This document shows positions 1 through 12,000 of a stretch of 64,000 nucleotides of DNA, piece after piece. The DNA comes from Branchiostoma floridae (lineage: Eukaryota > Chordata > Leptocardii > Amphioxiformes > Branchiostomatidae). The position numbers and the translations under genes were made by a program. The first letter of the stretch is position 1. Every line of letters begins with the position of its first letter. The stretch spans positions 16,133,452 to 16,197,451 of the forward strand of contig NC_049996.1 in the NCBI RefSeq assembly GCF_000003815.2, written 5' to 3'. Under the pieces are notes generated by a model, which was not told the DNA's origin, searched no databases, and was given only the letters and a program-made list of their open reading frames with translations.

Positions 1-118
1 TTAGGGTTAGGGTAAGTGTTGGGGTAAGTGGTCAGGATTAGGGTTAGGGTTAGGGTAAGCGTCTGGGTTTAGGGCAGGGTTAGTGTAAGTGTTAGTGTTA
101 AGGTTTGGGGACAAAGTG
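1..118. repeat. Degenerate TTAGGG-type tract
   Basis: GTTAGGG and GTAAGTGTT-like units repeat imperfectly. On the minus strand they encode the Asn/Pro/Thr tail of the claudin-like protein. The units are too diverged to be a working telomere and the gene runs through them. Confidence 0.7.
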
Positions 119-3100
119 ATATCCGGTTGCTCATCCTCTCTAGCCTTGCGCCCGGTGACGATGAAGGCGATCCCTCCCCCCAACGTGAAGAACACTTGCA
201 CAATCATCATTACGAAGGAGTAGCCGAACTTGACCGACTCGCCAGGTGGGCTCTTCGTCGTCGCCGGCAAAACTATTGGCGGCGGCGACGCCGACGGATG
301 CGACGACGGCTGCGCCGACGGCTGCGACGACGGCTGCGCCGATGGCTGCGACGACTGCGACGACAAAACTATCGGCAGCGGCGACGACGGCTGCGACGAC
401 AAAACTATCGGCGACGGCGACGACGACGGTGATGACAAAACTATCGGTGGCGGCGACGACGGCTGCGACGGCAAAACTATCGGCGGCGGCGACGACGGCT
501 GCGACGACAAAACTATCGGCAGCGGCGACGACGACGGTGATGACTGTGATGACGGAGACGACGACGACGGCTGCGATGACGGCGACGACGGCTGCGACGA
601 CAAAACTATCGGCGGCGGCGACGACGGCTGCGACGACGGCTGCGACGGCAAAACTATCGGCGGCGGCGACGACGACGGTGATGACGGCAGCGATGACTGT
701 GATGACGGAGACGACGACGACGGCTGCGACGACGGCTGCGACGACGGCGACGACGACAAAACTATCGGCGGCGGCGACGACGGCTGCGACGGCAAAACTA
801 TCGGCGGCGGCGACGACGGCTGCGACGACGACGGCAGCGACGACGACGGCGGCGACGACGGCAGCGACGGCTGCGGCAGCGACGACGACGGCGGCGACGA
901 CGACGGCAGCGACGACTGTGATGACGGCGACGACGACGACGACGGCAGCGACGCAGCATAGATGATGGCAGCGAGGACACCAAAGATCCCTGTAGAAAAA
1001 TGAAAGAATCAAGTAAAAATCCTCAGGTAGCTAGAGTGCTAGTCAGCTTTGCGTCTTCCACGACATGTACCATACTTTTCCATGGGTGTTACAAAAGGAA
1101 GAAAAAAACAGGGGGCCACAGCTTAAACTAAATTGACATCTTACGAACTGATAGTTTCTACCGGACTGACTACGCTGGCTATTATAGGAAGAATAATTTG
1201 CCAGGGGAGTTTTGCTTCTAGAGGGATTGGCCGGTCGGCCGGAGGGGAACAATAATTACAATTCAATCTGCTCTACACCTTGATAAAAAACGGAGATTTT
1301 ACTTCCAGACGTTTCGAAGTCCATCACTCTTCTTCAGCGTCACTGATGTGTCTACATTGTACTTACTAATGTAGATCTTTCAAATAAACCACGTCAACAA
1401 ACAAACCTCCGGCAATGATGAGGGCCCCGCCGATCGTCAAGGCGTTCTTCTTGCCCGTGTTTTTGTTGATGTACTTCCAGACGGTGAGGCAGCCCGCAGC
1501 TGCGCCACCGCAGAGGAACAGCAGTCCGAGCGCGGCGAAGGCCCGGGCGACATAGAAGGCATTGATGTCTACGGGAAACAACATGAAAGTTCATTTGTGC
1601 TGGTAGAATACATTATACAGAATGCTAACACTTCACATTCAAATGCAGGCTACGGGAAACAACAGTCTTCAATTAGTTCAATAGCATGAAAGTTCGGGCC
1701 CGGGCGACATAGAAGGCATTGATGTCTACGGGAACTTGACAACAGTCTTTAATAACATGAAAGTTCATCTGTGCTGGTAGAATACATTATAGAAAATGCT
1801 AACACTTGACATCTAAATGTCTACGGGAAACAACAGCCATTAATGCATGAAAGTTCGGGCCCGGGCAACATGGAACTTGATGTCTACGGGAAACAATAGT
1901 CTTTGATAGCATGAAAGTTCATCTGTGCTTGTAGAATACATTATAGAGACTTTACATCCAAATGTCTACGGGAAACAACAGTCTTTGATAGCATGAAAGA
2001 TCATCTGTGCTGGTAGAATACATCCAATCCCCTATAGGCCTACCACAAGCTAAGATGAGAAGTCGAAAATATGCACAGTAAACCTAGAACGTAGAAGTTT
2101 ATTTGCAAGTGCGTGCCCGAGGGCTGATTGAAAGAACACGGTGTAAACATAGTAGATATACAAGTAACAATGGACAGTTATGAACAATATTCTACTCTAA
2201 TACTAGTGTTGGCTATTTCTAAACAGGTTGGGTTTGACTTCTTTTTTGGAAGCAGAGGGAGACGAAAAGCCCCACCTTTTCTAAAATTTGTGGGTTCTGC
2301 GATTTCAAGAGAAAAGTGGCTTTCTGTTCGTCTGTTAATGTGGGGAAGTTGGGATAAGTCTTTGTGGCTTCTCTAAACAGAGGGATTCTTTCGGTTTGGT
2401 TGAATGGACATTTGGAAATAAAATGTGTAGACGAAATCAGGAATTAAAGCATTTTTAGTAATTATGAATGTAAAGATGTAAGCGATGAAAGGAGATGGAT
2501 GGGCAATACCTTCCAATACTGTGTCCTAGACACAGTGTATAACAATCTACTCCCCTACTAGCCTCCACAGCAGTCTCGAGCTCTCTGGGGCCTTTTCCGT
2601 CTTTTTTTGCTCATAATACACTTTTGCTGGCCATTTCTTTTTGTACTGGCCATGGGCCCGAGAGCCTGCTCAGTGGAGGCTACTCCCCTACGCAGGGCTC
2701 GAAATACTTTTTTCTGCATACCTGCACTGGTGCAGGTAACATTGCAAAATTACCTGTACCAGACAAATTTTACCTGAACCAGTCCACTATGAATTCAGGA
2801 GGTATATGGATCGTACTAAATTTGTTCAGGAACCATTGCTATTTTTTCTTTCAGTCAATATAGCTGATAACAATCCACATACACCTACATCATAGGACAT
2901 ATGTATAAAACTCTTTACATGGACCAGTGCAGGTTAGGTGCAGGTAGAAATCAGAAATACCTGCACAGCTACAATTTCACCTGCACTAACGGTATTTAAA
3001 GCCCTGACTACGGCATCAGAAGGCTACATTTACCTTTTACCTTTCACCCGTCAGTGTTCTGTGCATGGTGACGTCACGGTGATCACTTTGACCCTAGCCG

Positions 3101-4157
3101 TAGGCATACTTCTTACCAATTAAACCCAAACAACCACACCTTAATATCTATTCCATAATAGGAAGGTATGAATCATCAGTCTTTTCGTTCTGGCGGGCGC
3201 TCTGTTTACAGCCGATGCCGGACCCGCCGGTGACCAACAAGGCCAGCTATACATAAATCTATGTATAGTGCTTGTGAAATATGTTTCAACGAGTAGCAAC
3301 TTGAAACAACCAGAGGGGTGGTCTAGTAGTTAGGATTTGGCGCTCTCACCGCCGGTAAGGCCCGGGTTCGATTCCCGGCGTGGGAACCAATGAAACAACC
3401 AGAGGGTCGAGTAGAAACAGAAAGGAACAACATGCCGCAACCCTGGCCGGCAGATCACAAATCCAATGTGCAAACCATTCGGCCAAAAGGCTTAAGCCGT
3501 TAGGCGTCTTCGCTTTAGCAGTCCTTAAACACAACTGTTACACACTCATCACTCATCAGTAGCCCCTGGTTTCAGTTAGTTGGTCACACAATCAATATGT
3601 AACTCCCACGGCTGGTAGGGACTCATATAGTTACATGACTATGAGGTTTGGATAGTAAATGAAATGTTCACGGTGTACTTCATGAACTACAATAAAGTTT
3701 GAAGCGCAGCAGGAGATACTTACGGGGTTCAAATACATGGCATTTGTACACGTATTTTTTCAAGGCTACAAAAATAGTGAAAAAATGATATTTCAAAAAT
3801 TCATAATTTATCAAGGAAAGGTGCTAGATAAAGAAAATTAAGATACTTTCTCTGACGACTTACAGATTCTGAAGTACAGCCGACTTGTTGTTTGTAAAGC
3901 AAGGTGAAGGAACGTATGTATATACAGATATGTAATAATATTGCCCGGTATGCATTCTCTGACCTACCTGGGCAAAGCCTTGGCACATTCTGTTCTATAT
4001 AATCCACAGCAATGTAATATTGCCAGCAGAATTCGAATTGCCATAGCCCGACGTCGACCTCCACCCATTTCAGCCAACTCGGGGTCGCAAATCCGATAAC
4101 GTACAAAATCAGCCCGACTAGAGAACTGCCGACAGAAACACTATTTAGTTCCACCAT
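7..4157 (-). CDS. Claudin/PMP22-like four-TM protein with giant Ser/Pro repeat loop
   Basis: Three exons on the minus strand, 4157-3968, 1568-1407 and 989-7, join in phase to 444 aa ending at a TAA. Exon 1 gives TM1 (SLVGLILYVIGF) and a first extracellular loop with a GLW motif and spaced cysteines, the claudin/PMP22/EMP signature. Exon 2 gives TM2 (VARAFAALGLLFLCGGAAAG) and the start of TM3, which continues into exon 3 (GGIFGVLAAIIYAA). The loop between TM3 and TM4 is then about 220 residues of Ser/Pro/Gln with recurring PPPIVL. TM4 (YSFVMMIVQVFFTLGGGIAF) follows, with a charged cytosolic start and an Asn/Pro tail. Family members act in membranes as junction, channel or adhesion proteins; the exact role here is unknown. 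Normal claudins are about 200 aa, so the loop is exceptional. The tail is encoded by telomere-like repeats, so the true C-terminus is uncertain. Start ATG at 4157 leads directly into TM1. Confidence 0.78.
250..955. repeat. Coding minisatellite, about 36-bp and shorter GAC/GGC units
   Basis: Repeats of GGCGGCGACGACGGCTGC and GACAAAACTATC units make up the third exon of the claudin-like gene. All length changes seen preserve the reading frame that yields PPPIVL and SSQPSS on the minus strand. The same tract leaves several other frames open by composition only. Confidence 0.85.
1600..2030. repeat. Minisatellite derived from claudin exon 2 acceptor
   Basis: Units of roughly 80-130 bp repeat the sequence from the end of exon 2 (CCCGGGCGACATAGAAGG) through the splice acceptor (TGTCTACGGGAAAC) and adjoining intron (GAAAGTTCATCTGTGCTGG). 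Clear copies start near 1695, 1800, 1855 and 1960. They sit in the intron just upstream, in transcript sense, of the real acceptor at 1569. Confidence 0.8.
2697..3010. repeat. Dispersed repeat with ACCTGCACC/GGTGCAGGT motifs
   Basis: CCTGCACTGGTGCAGGTAAC, ACAAATTTTACCTG and GCAGGTTAGGTGCAGG motifs here recur at 16960-17590 in intron 1 of the receptor gene, in the same order and partly inverted. It looks like a non-autonomous repeat family. No coding content seen. Confidence 0.6.
3302..3406 (+). pseudogene. 5'-truncated tRNA-Glu(CTC) retropseudogene with CCA tail
   Basis: The body at 3318-3390 matches tRNA-Glu from the D-arm (TGGTCTAGTAGTTAGG) through an anticodon loop CTCTCAC (anticodon CTC) to an intact T-arm (GGGTTCGATTCCCGG) and 3' end GGGAACCA. 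The 5' strand of the acceptor stem is missing. A perfect 16-bp direct repeat, TGAAACAACCAGAGGG, flanks it at 3302-3317 and 3391-3406. A templated CCA plus a target-site duplication indicate reverse transcription of a mature tRNA. It lies in claudin intron 1 and should not make a functional tRNA. Confidence 0.85.
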
Positions 4158-4397
4158 CTTGTAGCGCGGTTTTTGGCAGATTTTACAACCGAAAAAAAAT
4201 CAGTGGTGCCTGAAGAATGAGTGATCACGAAATAAAGGTAGTAAAAGTCGCTCGAAAACGAAGCAGACGAGTTACCGACGTCACATAGACAGAAATAGAA
4301 TGTGGGCGCAGCCTTTTGTTTCTCCCTCACGTGATCAAACCTAGGCTTGTGATTGGTTGTCCCAAAGATGAACGGAAGATAAAATCGGCCGAAAGTA

Positions 4398-4603
4398 CTG
4401 TAAATGCATTTAAGTTCGCGGGGGTAATTTCGCGGTAGCGGTAAAAGGGGCTTTTCGCGGTGGATTTAAGTTCGCGGTAACACCATAGACTGCAGTCTAA
4501 TACCATAATAGAAAAATGTTCGCGGTGGTTTTAAGTTCGCGGTGAATTGGCCACCGCGAAAACCGCGAACATTTAACCACCGCGAACATTTCTGCATTTA
4601 CAG
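4398..4603. mobile_element. MITE, family A (CTGTAAATGC ends), copy 1
   Basis: Terminal inverted repeats CTGTAAATGCA...TGCATTTACAG enclose internal TTCGCGGTGG / CCACCGCGAA repeats that also pair with each other. Two relatives lie at 10045-10263 and 25754-25900. No coding capacity. Confidence 0.85.
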
Positions 4604-4869
4604 AAAGGACGGACTATTTTAATACTATTGTTTTAGCCATAGACTGTTTTGTATCTGGACTGTGTGGAAGGTTAAAGCTCAAGAACTGTTAAATGGTTCG
4701 CGATGATTTTTGGTACGTGGGCAGGTGTGTTTGCGGTGATGCTTGATTTTGCGCCCCCTGTTTGCTGACCTTGGTACTGCACCTACACGTTTTGTATTAT
4801 ATCTTCGAAACTGGACATGCCGTGGTGTTTATTTGGGCCTCTAAGTTGTTACCAGTGACTAGGCACTGC

Positions 4870-5115
4870 TTTTCATGGAGGCCCCGGGAAAGACTTAAAG
4901 ATCTCACTTTCAAACCAACAACTCAGACTCATCATCTTAGCGCATGTGCACGAAACTGAAAACCAAACAACCTTTCACTCCTCGAACACATGACCCCATT
5001 TCTATGTCCCTTCCAAAGGACCCGTACAGCCCCAACCAAGATGCCCTACCCAAGATTGTTGCGGGGTTGTAATTATAATTGAGGCTGCTACCGATTGAGC
5101 TACAGGGACATCCCT
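4870..5115 (-). repeat. tRNA-related SINE-like block
   Basis: Read on the minus strand it begins TCCCTGTAGCTCAATCGG, a good RNA polymerase III A-box (TAGCTCAATCGG). A clear B-box is not seen, so the assignment is tentative. Confidence 0.35.
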
Positions 5116-5444
5116 AGATATTCACTCTTTGAATCATTCTGTTGTGCTTTTACTGAAGAACAGAGGTTCGAGCACAATAAACTCAAAAGTCGATACCACA
5201 AAAATTACACAAATTGACACATCCGCTATCTTCCAGCAGCCTTTATTGTATAAGTCAGCCTTTTTTTTTACTATTTGTGAAAAAATAGCGCCGATCGGTG
5301 GGCGTTGCCTTGGTGGAAGCCACAGTTACAAGTTACAAGTAGGCGGGTCGTACTCGGTTTAACAATGTCCTGTATAGTCAGGCAGTTAAGCAATGTACCG
5401 TATACAACAAGTAGTTAGGCAGTTAACAGTATATACTAGTGTAT

Positions 5445-5947
5445 AGTACAATGCTAAACTTTCTGCCAACACAAAGGTTTACACCGACCAAATTTTCAGG
5501 GACCTTAATGCCTTTTTCAGGATCAATACTATCCCTGGAAGAAGGCGTCAGTGGTCATTGCAAATCAGAACCAATAATCAGCAGGCTTTTAGGTAGGATT
5601 TTATCATAGGGAGTCCAAATTTATTGGTGAGTTGTTGGGAGTGACTATTGTAGGGGGGGTCCAGGGGCATCCACCTTCCATGGTGCAGTTTTTGATGATT
5701 TTAAATTAACATAGTGCAGTCTAAGCATCCTAAGAGGCAAAAATACTGAATATCATGCTTGTCAGAGGATTTTCTCCCCAGTGTAAGGGCGTCCAGTTAT
5801 TTTAAGAAAAGCGTGTCCAGATGACACCTTGACGCATGCCTGGCTAAAAACCTGATCATCAGTATTGATCCTGAAGAAGGCGACAGTGGTGGTTGAAAGT
5901 TTTATCTGTGTGAACTTTTGTGTTGGAAGAAAGTTTAGCATTGTACT
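5445..5947. mobile_element. Foldback MITE, about 500 bp
   Basis: The left end AGTACAATGCTAAACTTTCT and the right end AGAAAGTTTAGCATTGTACT are inverted copies. The inverted similarity extends about 90 bp inward to GATCAATACT/AGTATTGATC. No coding sequence. Confidence 0.75.
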
Positions 5948-6077
5948 AGGATTACTACCAAACACAGGTCAGCTTCCATGATAACGTTCTGTATAGTTAG
6001 GCAGTTTAACAGTGTTCCGTATAGTTTCAGCCTTCAGCTTGCAAAGGAAGCTGTCTGGCACCAGCTTTCATTGGTTA

Positions 6078-6485
6078 GGCCATGTTGATAGGATTATGTG
6101 GATAACATCCCCTGGGAACCCCAGAACTGACTCGAGCGTGCGGATAAAAAAAAGTTTAGCCAAAAGAAAAGTTGCCTTCTTTGTGGAATCTAAGTGGTCT
6201 GGAAGGTTGAACAGATAATGTAATACAGCGTACAACAAATGTATTGAATACCTTACTATATATTCTTCACATTCTGTTGTCACATTCTGTAATCTTCTTT
6301 TTTGACCTTGGAATTGACGCTGACATAAGTATATGTTTTCCAATAAATATTTCAAACACAGCAGATATTTGCTCATTTTGTAGCAGCTTGTATGATGTTA
6401 AGCAAGGATGCAATCTTTTTTTTTTTAATTTTCGGAACAGCCGAACGGCGGATGTCATCCATATAATCAATTCAACACGGCCTTT
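6078..6485. mobile_element. Foldback element, family B (GGATGTCATCC), copy 1
   Basis: GGCCATGTTGATAGGATTAT...GATAACATCC on the left is inverted relative to GGATGTCATCCATATAATC...ACGGCC on the right. Relatives are at 18183-18330 and 60200-60300. Confidence 0.6.
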
Positions 6486-8524
6486 CCGAGTTAGACAGCA
6501 AGGTTAGATTCCCCAGCTGACGTTTTGCAGCAGTTTTAATTCCTCACACTAAATACCACAGCGAGAGCGAAGCAGGTCTGAAATTCATTTTTTCTCCTTA
6601 CGACAAATCTTCACCGTTTCCTTGGCAAATCACAAACTTCGCTCCCTCTAAAATACATAGTAAAAAAAAGAATTGCTGACCCGTCGTCAGCATATTGCCA
6701 TGGTAACGGCCTTATTTACAAAATGTTACATTTCAAACATCATAGATAGTCTGGTCGTCTTCATTAGTCCACACCTTCCTCGATTATAGTAATAATAAAA
6801 GAAAATACTGATATATACAAATTCACGTTACAATAATAACATATGCACGACTTATTGCAATATATATTCTGCAGAACCCCCATCACAAACTTGGTAAGGT
6901 CCACTGACCTCTGACCTGACCCAGAGCACCAATCACTCCAGTGGTTACCATAGTAAAATGAGCCATGGCAACAACTTCTACTGTGTTTGTTTCAGTTGAG
7001 TATATAAAAAAGCTGCTCAACAAGGTTTACGAAACTAAATCGGTCTAATTTCAAATTTTCATCAAGAAAATTTCATCAAGAGTTTCTGTATGGAAGTACA
7101 GACGGAAAAAAATCACCAAACATAAAATCTGCATTTCTGTGACATGCACTTATATAGCCTCGTTTGCAGCCTTTTAGGGGGTGGTGAAGTCTACTTTTGG
7201 GGGGTGCGCTGATTCACAATTTTCAAGATGGACCATGTCCTTATGCCAGGAAGACTGACAATGTCCCAATGTACGTAATGTTTTTCACCATTTCTCAGCG
7301 CAAATTCATCGACCTGTGGAAGGTTTTAGATGATTTACTGCAAAAAAGACAATATACATTAGTGCTAGATTTTTTGCAAGTCCAAGAACAGGTTCTCGAC
7401 GTTCAGACTTGAACTTGAACTTTTCACAAAAGTCTATTACCGGTTTGGCATACTGGTACACACTGTACCAAGTGATCCTGGCACGTATGTTGGAAATCAC
7501 ATATCAGCGCTCCACCAAAATCCAAAACAACAAACATCAGCCCTCTTAGAGACTGTGCTGCAAAGCAGGATTGCAGCCAGAGCCTGTCTTTCCATCCATT
7601 GACAGAATTTTGCAGCTGGGGACAAAAAATTTTTTTGCCCATTCCGTCCTCTGTGATTGACAAAAACCGATATGTTAAGTCAGTAAAGTTATGAAACAAA
7701 ACTGTCTCCCTTGTGTAATTTGTCACCAAAAACAGATGAACAGCTTAGTCTACCTGCAAAACCCACACCTCAAAATGCAGGAAATACTTAAGTAGCATTT
7801 CAGAGGGTCTAAATTTCAAAATTTTTCAGGGGAGCATGGCCCCGGACCCCCTAGGAATGTTGCGCTTTTGGCTTGGTGGCATTCAAAATCAAGGGGACGG
7901 AAAATGATTTCAGGCAGTCTACAACCCTGCTGCAAAGCTTAAAAGAAGTGTTCCAAAGTGTGGCGTGTGGCTCTGCAGCATGCTACTGTGTCTGTGGTTT
8001 AAAAACATTCTACAGAACTTAATCAGTACGTCTAGTCTGGAAGCATGTAGTGATAGAAGAAGAGCTTGTCTTATAATGCTTCAGTGGTCAGCGGCAACTT
8101 GCTGGCAAGTCTCGTCAGCAGCAGTGACTATATCAAAGCAGAATCTACCATCTTGGTCAAGTTTTGCTATGGCAACAGGATTCTTCCAACGTTTCAAGAT
8201 TCCTGGCTTCTAGCTACTGTTTTTTTTTCTACATCGTTGTTCCGACGGTCCCTAGTTAGATATGTTAAAGTACATACACAGTATAATGCAGGTATCGTTG
8301 TAGCGGTTATACACATCCACAGTTACAAAGGCTAGGGCAAAGCAACCCCAACAACCCCCCCCCCCACCCTGGACAGCAACCCCACCCTGAAATGCCCTCT
8401 TCTAACTACTGCAGACAGAAGGGTTATTTGTGTTGCTGCTTATTTCAATAAACAAAGATGCTAAGGCCACAGCACCACTCAGAACAGTACATGTTCACTT
8501 GCGCAGCTCCAACTACACATTGGC

Positions 8525-8800
8525 ATTTACCCAGCTGGGTTTCTGGTGACCTGGGTTCTAGAGACCCACCTGGGTTTCTGGAAACCCAGCTTAACCCAGG
8601 CTTTTTTCTGACCCAGTTGAGTTTCTGGTAACCCAGCTCAACCCAGGCTTTTCAGTGACCTAGCTGGGTTTCTGGTAACCCTGCTGGGTGTAGGGTTCTA
8701 GTGACCCAGCTGGGTTTCTGGGAACCCTGCTGGGTGTAGGTTTCTAGTGACCCAGCTGGGTTTCTGGTAACCCAGTTTTTGTTGACCCAACTGAGCCCAG
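8525..8800. repeat. Palindromic minisatellite (ACCCAGCTGGGTTTCTGG)
   Basis: Seven or so imperfect units of GTGACCCAGCTGGGTTTCTGGTAACCC occur in tandem. Each unit contains the 12-bp palindrome ACCCAGCTGGGT or a close variant, so the array can form cruciforms or hairpins. Confidence 0.85.
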
Positions 8801-9023
8801 GATTTCTGGAATTTTCATTCTTCATTCAAACACAGAGAGCAGCGGAGGGTAAGAGGAGTTCTCGTTACAACATGGGAAATGTGGGGTTCTGCTCCGGAAG
8901 GGTTATTCTTGTTTCTGCACAGCCTTGCTGTGCTGTGCCATACAAAGCTCAGACGTATGTACAGACTATCATCAATCTTCACCAGCTACACCTCAGGGAA
9001 ACGGTACGTAAACTGGACGACAA

Positions 9024-12000
9024 TCACACGTCCTGTTTCAGCTCCTTCATCTTCTCCAGCGAGGCCTGCAGCTTGTTAAGCGTCTTCTTGACCCGCAGTG
9101 CCGTGAGCCGGGCCGCCGGGTTGTGGTACCAACACTCCCGCATCAACTTCGCCATCGCTGTTAATGTCTGCAGGGAGACAGGAATGTCATGGTTACAGGG
9201 TTGCCATAGTTACCTGGTTGTCATGGTCACACGGTTACCATAGTTAACTGGTTGCTGGACCATCTATGATTACTATGGTTACATGATTGCCATAGTTACC
9301 TGGTCACTTGGTCATCTGATTTAAGTTGCTATGGTTACATGGTTGCCATAGTTACCTGGTTGTCATGGTTAAAGGGTTGCCATAGTTACCTGGTTGTCAT
9401 GGTTACACGGTTACCATAGTTGACTGGTTGCTGGATCACCTATGATTACTATGGTTACATGGCTGCCAAAGTTAAATGGTTGCCACAGTTACCTTGTTGC
9501 TGGACAATCTATGGTTGCTACGGTTGCATAGATACATGGTTGCCATAGTTACCTGGTCGCTGGACCATCTGTTTGGAATGCTGGGTCTCTGTTGTCCCTC
9601 GACGACGACCTTCCTCATGTCCTCGTAACTCGGGTCGCTCGGAACGACGTCATAGTAGGGCGGCTTGTACTCCTCTGCTATCCCTGAACACACAAACAAC
9701 ATTTCAGGCTCAACTATATACAATATAAGCTGTGTGAGTGAAAAATTTCCACTGGTTGTCTCTTCCCTCCCTCCCTCCATCCTTACCCCCGCTCATGCAG
9801 CGCCGAGCGACCTCCCACAGCACCAGCCCCAGCGCGTACACATCCCTCCCTCCCTTCCTCCCTCTATCCCTTACTCCCTCACTTTCAGCCTTACCCCCTG
9901 TGCTGTGTTTTGGACCTCTACGCTGTGCTTTGGGCCGCTATGCTGTGTTTTGACCAACAAAGGGAAGTTTTCTGTAGTTTTGTAACGAAGGTAAAATAAA
10001 GTAGGCTATATTTCCCTACATCTGGCCCTCAAAATGCAGGAAATACTGTAAATGCATTTAAGTTTGCGGGGATTTAATTTCGTGGTAGAGGGAAAAAGGA
10101 CTTTTCACGGTGGTTTTAAGTTTGCGGTAGCTCCATGTGCATTGTAGTCTCTAACTCAGTAACTGCCATGGAAAAATGTTCGCCGTGGTTTTAAGTTCGT
10201 GGTGAAGTGGCCACCGCGAAAACCGCGAATATCAAACCACCGCGAAAGTTTCTGCATTTACAGTAGTGTCTCAGGAGGTCTCAGAACACCCCTTACCCCC
10301 AGATGTGCACCGCCGAGCGACCTCCCATAACACCAGTCCCAACGCGTACACGTCGACCCTCTTGTACGAGTCGAAGCACTCGTAGTTCATGATCTCCTCC
10401 AGCAGTTCCGGGGCCATGTAGCGCTTGGTGCCGACCCGCGGGTTCGAGCCCAGGTCCAGCGTGTCCGTTGCCTGGGAGTGCATCACGGCCAGACCTGGGG
10501 ACGGGAAAAAGAAACAGTTTAACAAACAAACAAACAAACATCTACTGTCCGCATCACTGCGAGACATGGGAACAGGAAAAAAACAAAACACCTAAACAAA
10601 CATCTACTGTCTGCATCACTGCCAGACCTGGCAACAGGAAAAATATTTTGACTAAATTCTAGGTTGTGTGACGGTCAGAATTTGCATGTTTGTTTACAAC
10701 ATACGTGAGCTTCATTCTACAAGGTTGGACAAGTCCACTAGCCCGATTGTCTAGGGCAAGTGAAAGTGCTTATCAGGCAAGCAGATGTCCAACTCCACTT
10801 GCCTAATCATGCAAGTAAGATTTTTCCATGAGTGAGATTTTGGTAGAAAGTTTGGAATATCTAACTTTGGTTGCTCATGTTTCCATCGTTTCTCTATCAA
10901 CTTCGATGTAATATTTATCATTGGAAAGCTTTTTACATTTCATTTCCTACCATCTGAAATAACACAGGAGAACATTAATCAAACATTATCTGTTCCTATA
11001 TCTACACCTGTACAAAGAAGCGAGAAGATGTCGACCATCCTGTTAGCTTAGTACCTTCAATTAGTTAAATTGTATCTTGTTGTCTCTGCATATGTCTGTT
11101 ATGTCTGTTATCAGTGACCTGTACCTAGCCCGTTGAGGCATGAATGTACAATAAAGGTCTTTCATTCACTATTTAAGTGCCATTAAACTCACCCAAGTCA
11201 GCGATGCAGCACTGGCCGTTGCTTTTCACCAGGATGTTCTTGCTCTTGAGGTCGCGGTGGGCGATGGCGGGCTTACCCTGCGTGCCGAAAATCTCCACAT
11301 GTAGATGAACCAACCCTCCCGCGATGGAACAGGCAAGCTGTGGACACAGCAATCCATCAATCAATCAATCAATCAACTAAAATCTCCACATGTAGATGTA
11401 CCAGCCCTCCCGCAATGGAACAGGCAAGCTGTGGACACAGCAATCAATCAATCAATTAATCAGTTAATCCAGATTCAAACGCATCTCAGGTTTGTCACCT
11501 GTTTTTACATAGCGCTGGGTAAGTCTAAAACTTCCAGAACACAACGAAATTAAACTTCAAGAACACAACAAAACACAGAAACAAGAACTGGGCATTGTGT
11601 TTAGGGTTACAGGTTGGGGGTCAGAGAGCAAACGTGAGAACCTTCATCATGCGGTGGGCATACAGCGTTGTGTGTTAAGGGTTAAAGGTTAGACTTGAGA
11701 ACTCTTGCTTACCTTAATCATGTGGTGGGTGTCGAGCGTTGTGTGTTTATGGTTACAGGTTAAAGGTCAGGGGTTAGAGGTCGGAACCCCTGCTTACCTT
11801 CATCATGCGGTGTGCGTCGAGCGTTGTGCGCTGCAGGAAGTCGTACAGGGATCCGTACTCGTGGTAGTGCGTGATGAGCCAGAGCTGCGTGCACGAGTTT
11901 CGCGACGTCATGTCGGACGCGATGAAGCCCAGAATGTTCTCGTGGCGGAGGAGGACCGTGTTGTAGATCTCCGTCTCTCGGAACCATGACTTCTCGTCGC

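Larger units (their letters stand above)
4620..9023. other. Gene-free interval between claudin-like and receptor genes
   Basis: I see no exon with coding signatures on either strand. The interval probably includes the 3' UTR of the receptor gene on the minus strand and holds several repeats listed separately (SINE-like block, two foldback elements, an ACCCAGCTGGGT minisatellite). Confidence 0.5.

Noticed and set aside
1-118. Chromosome end
   Set aside because: Units are degenerate and a gene extends through them.
230-965. Long open frames on the plus strand rich in Asp/Gly or Ala/Thr, and an Ala/Val frame on the minus strand
   Set aside because: Products of the 3-n repeat; the Ser/Pro minus frame alone connects in phase to two TM-bearing exons and ends with a TM segment.
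3318-3390. Functional tRNA-Glu gene
   Set aside because: The 5' acceptor strand is missing, extra bases are in the variable loop, and it has CCA plus target duplication, so it is a retropseudogene.
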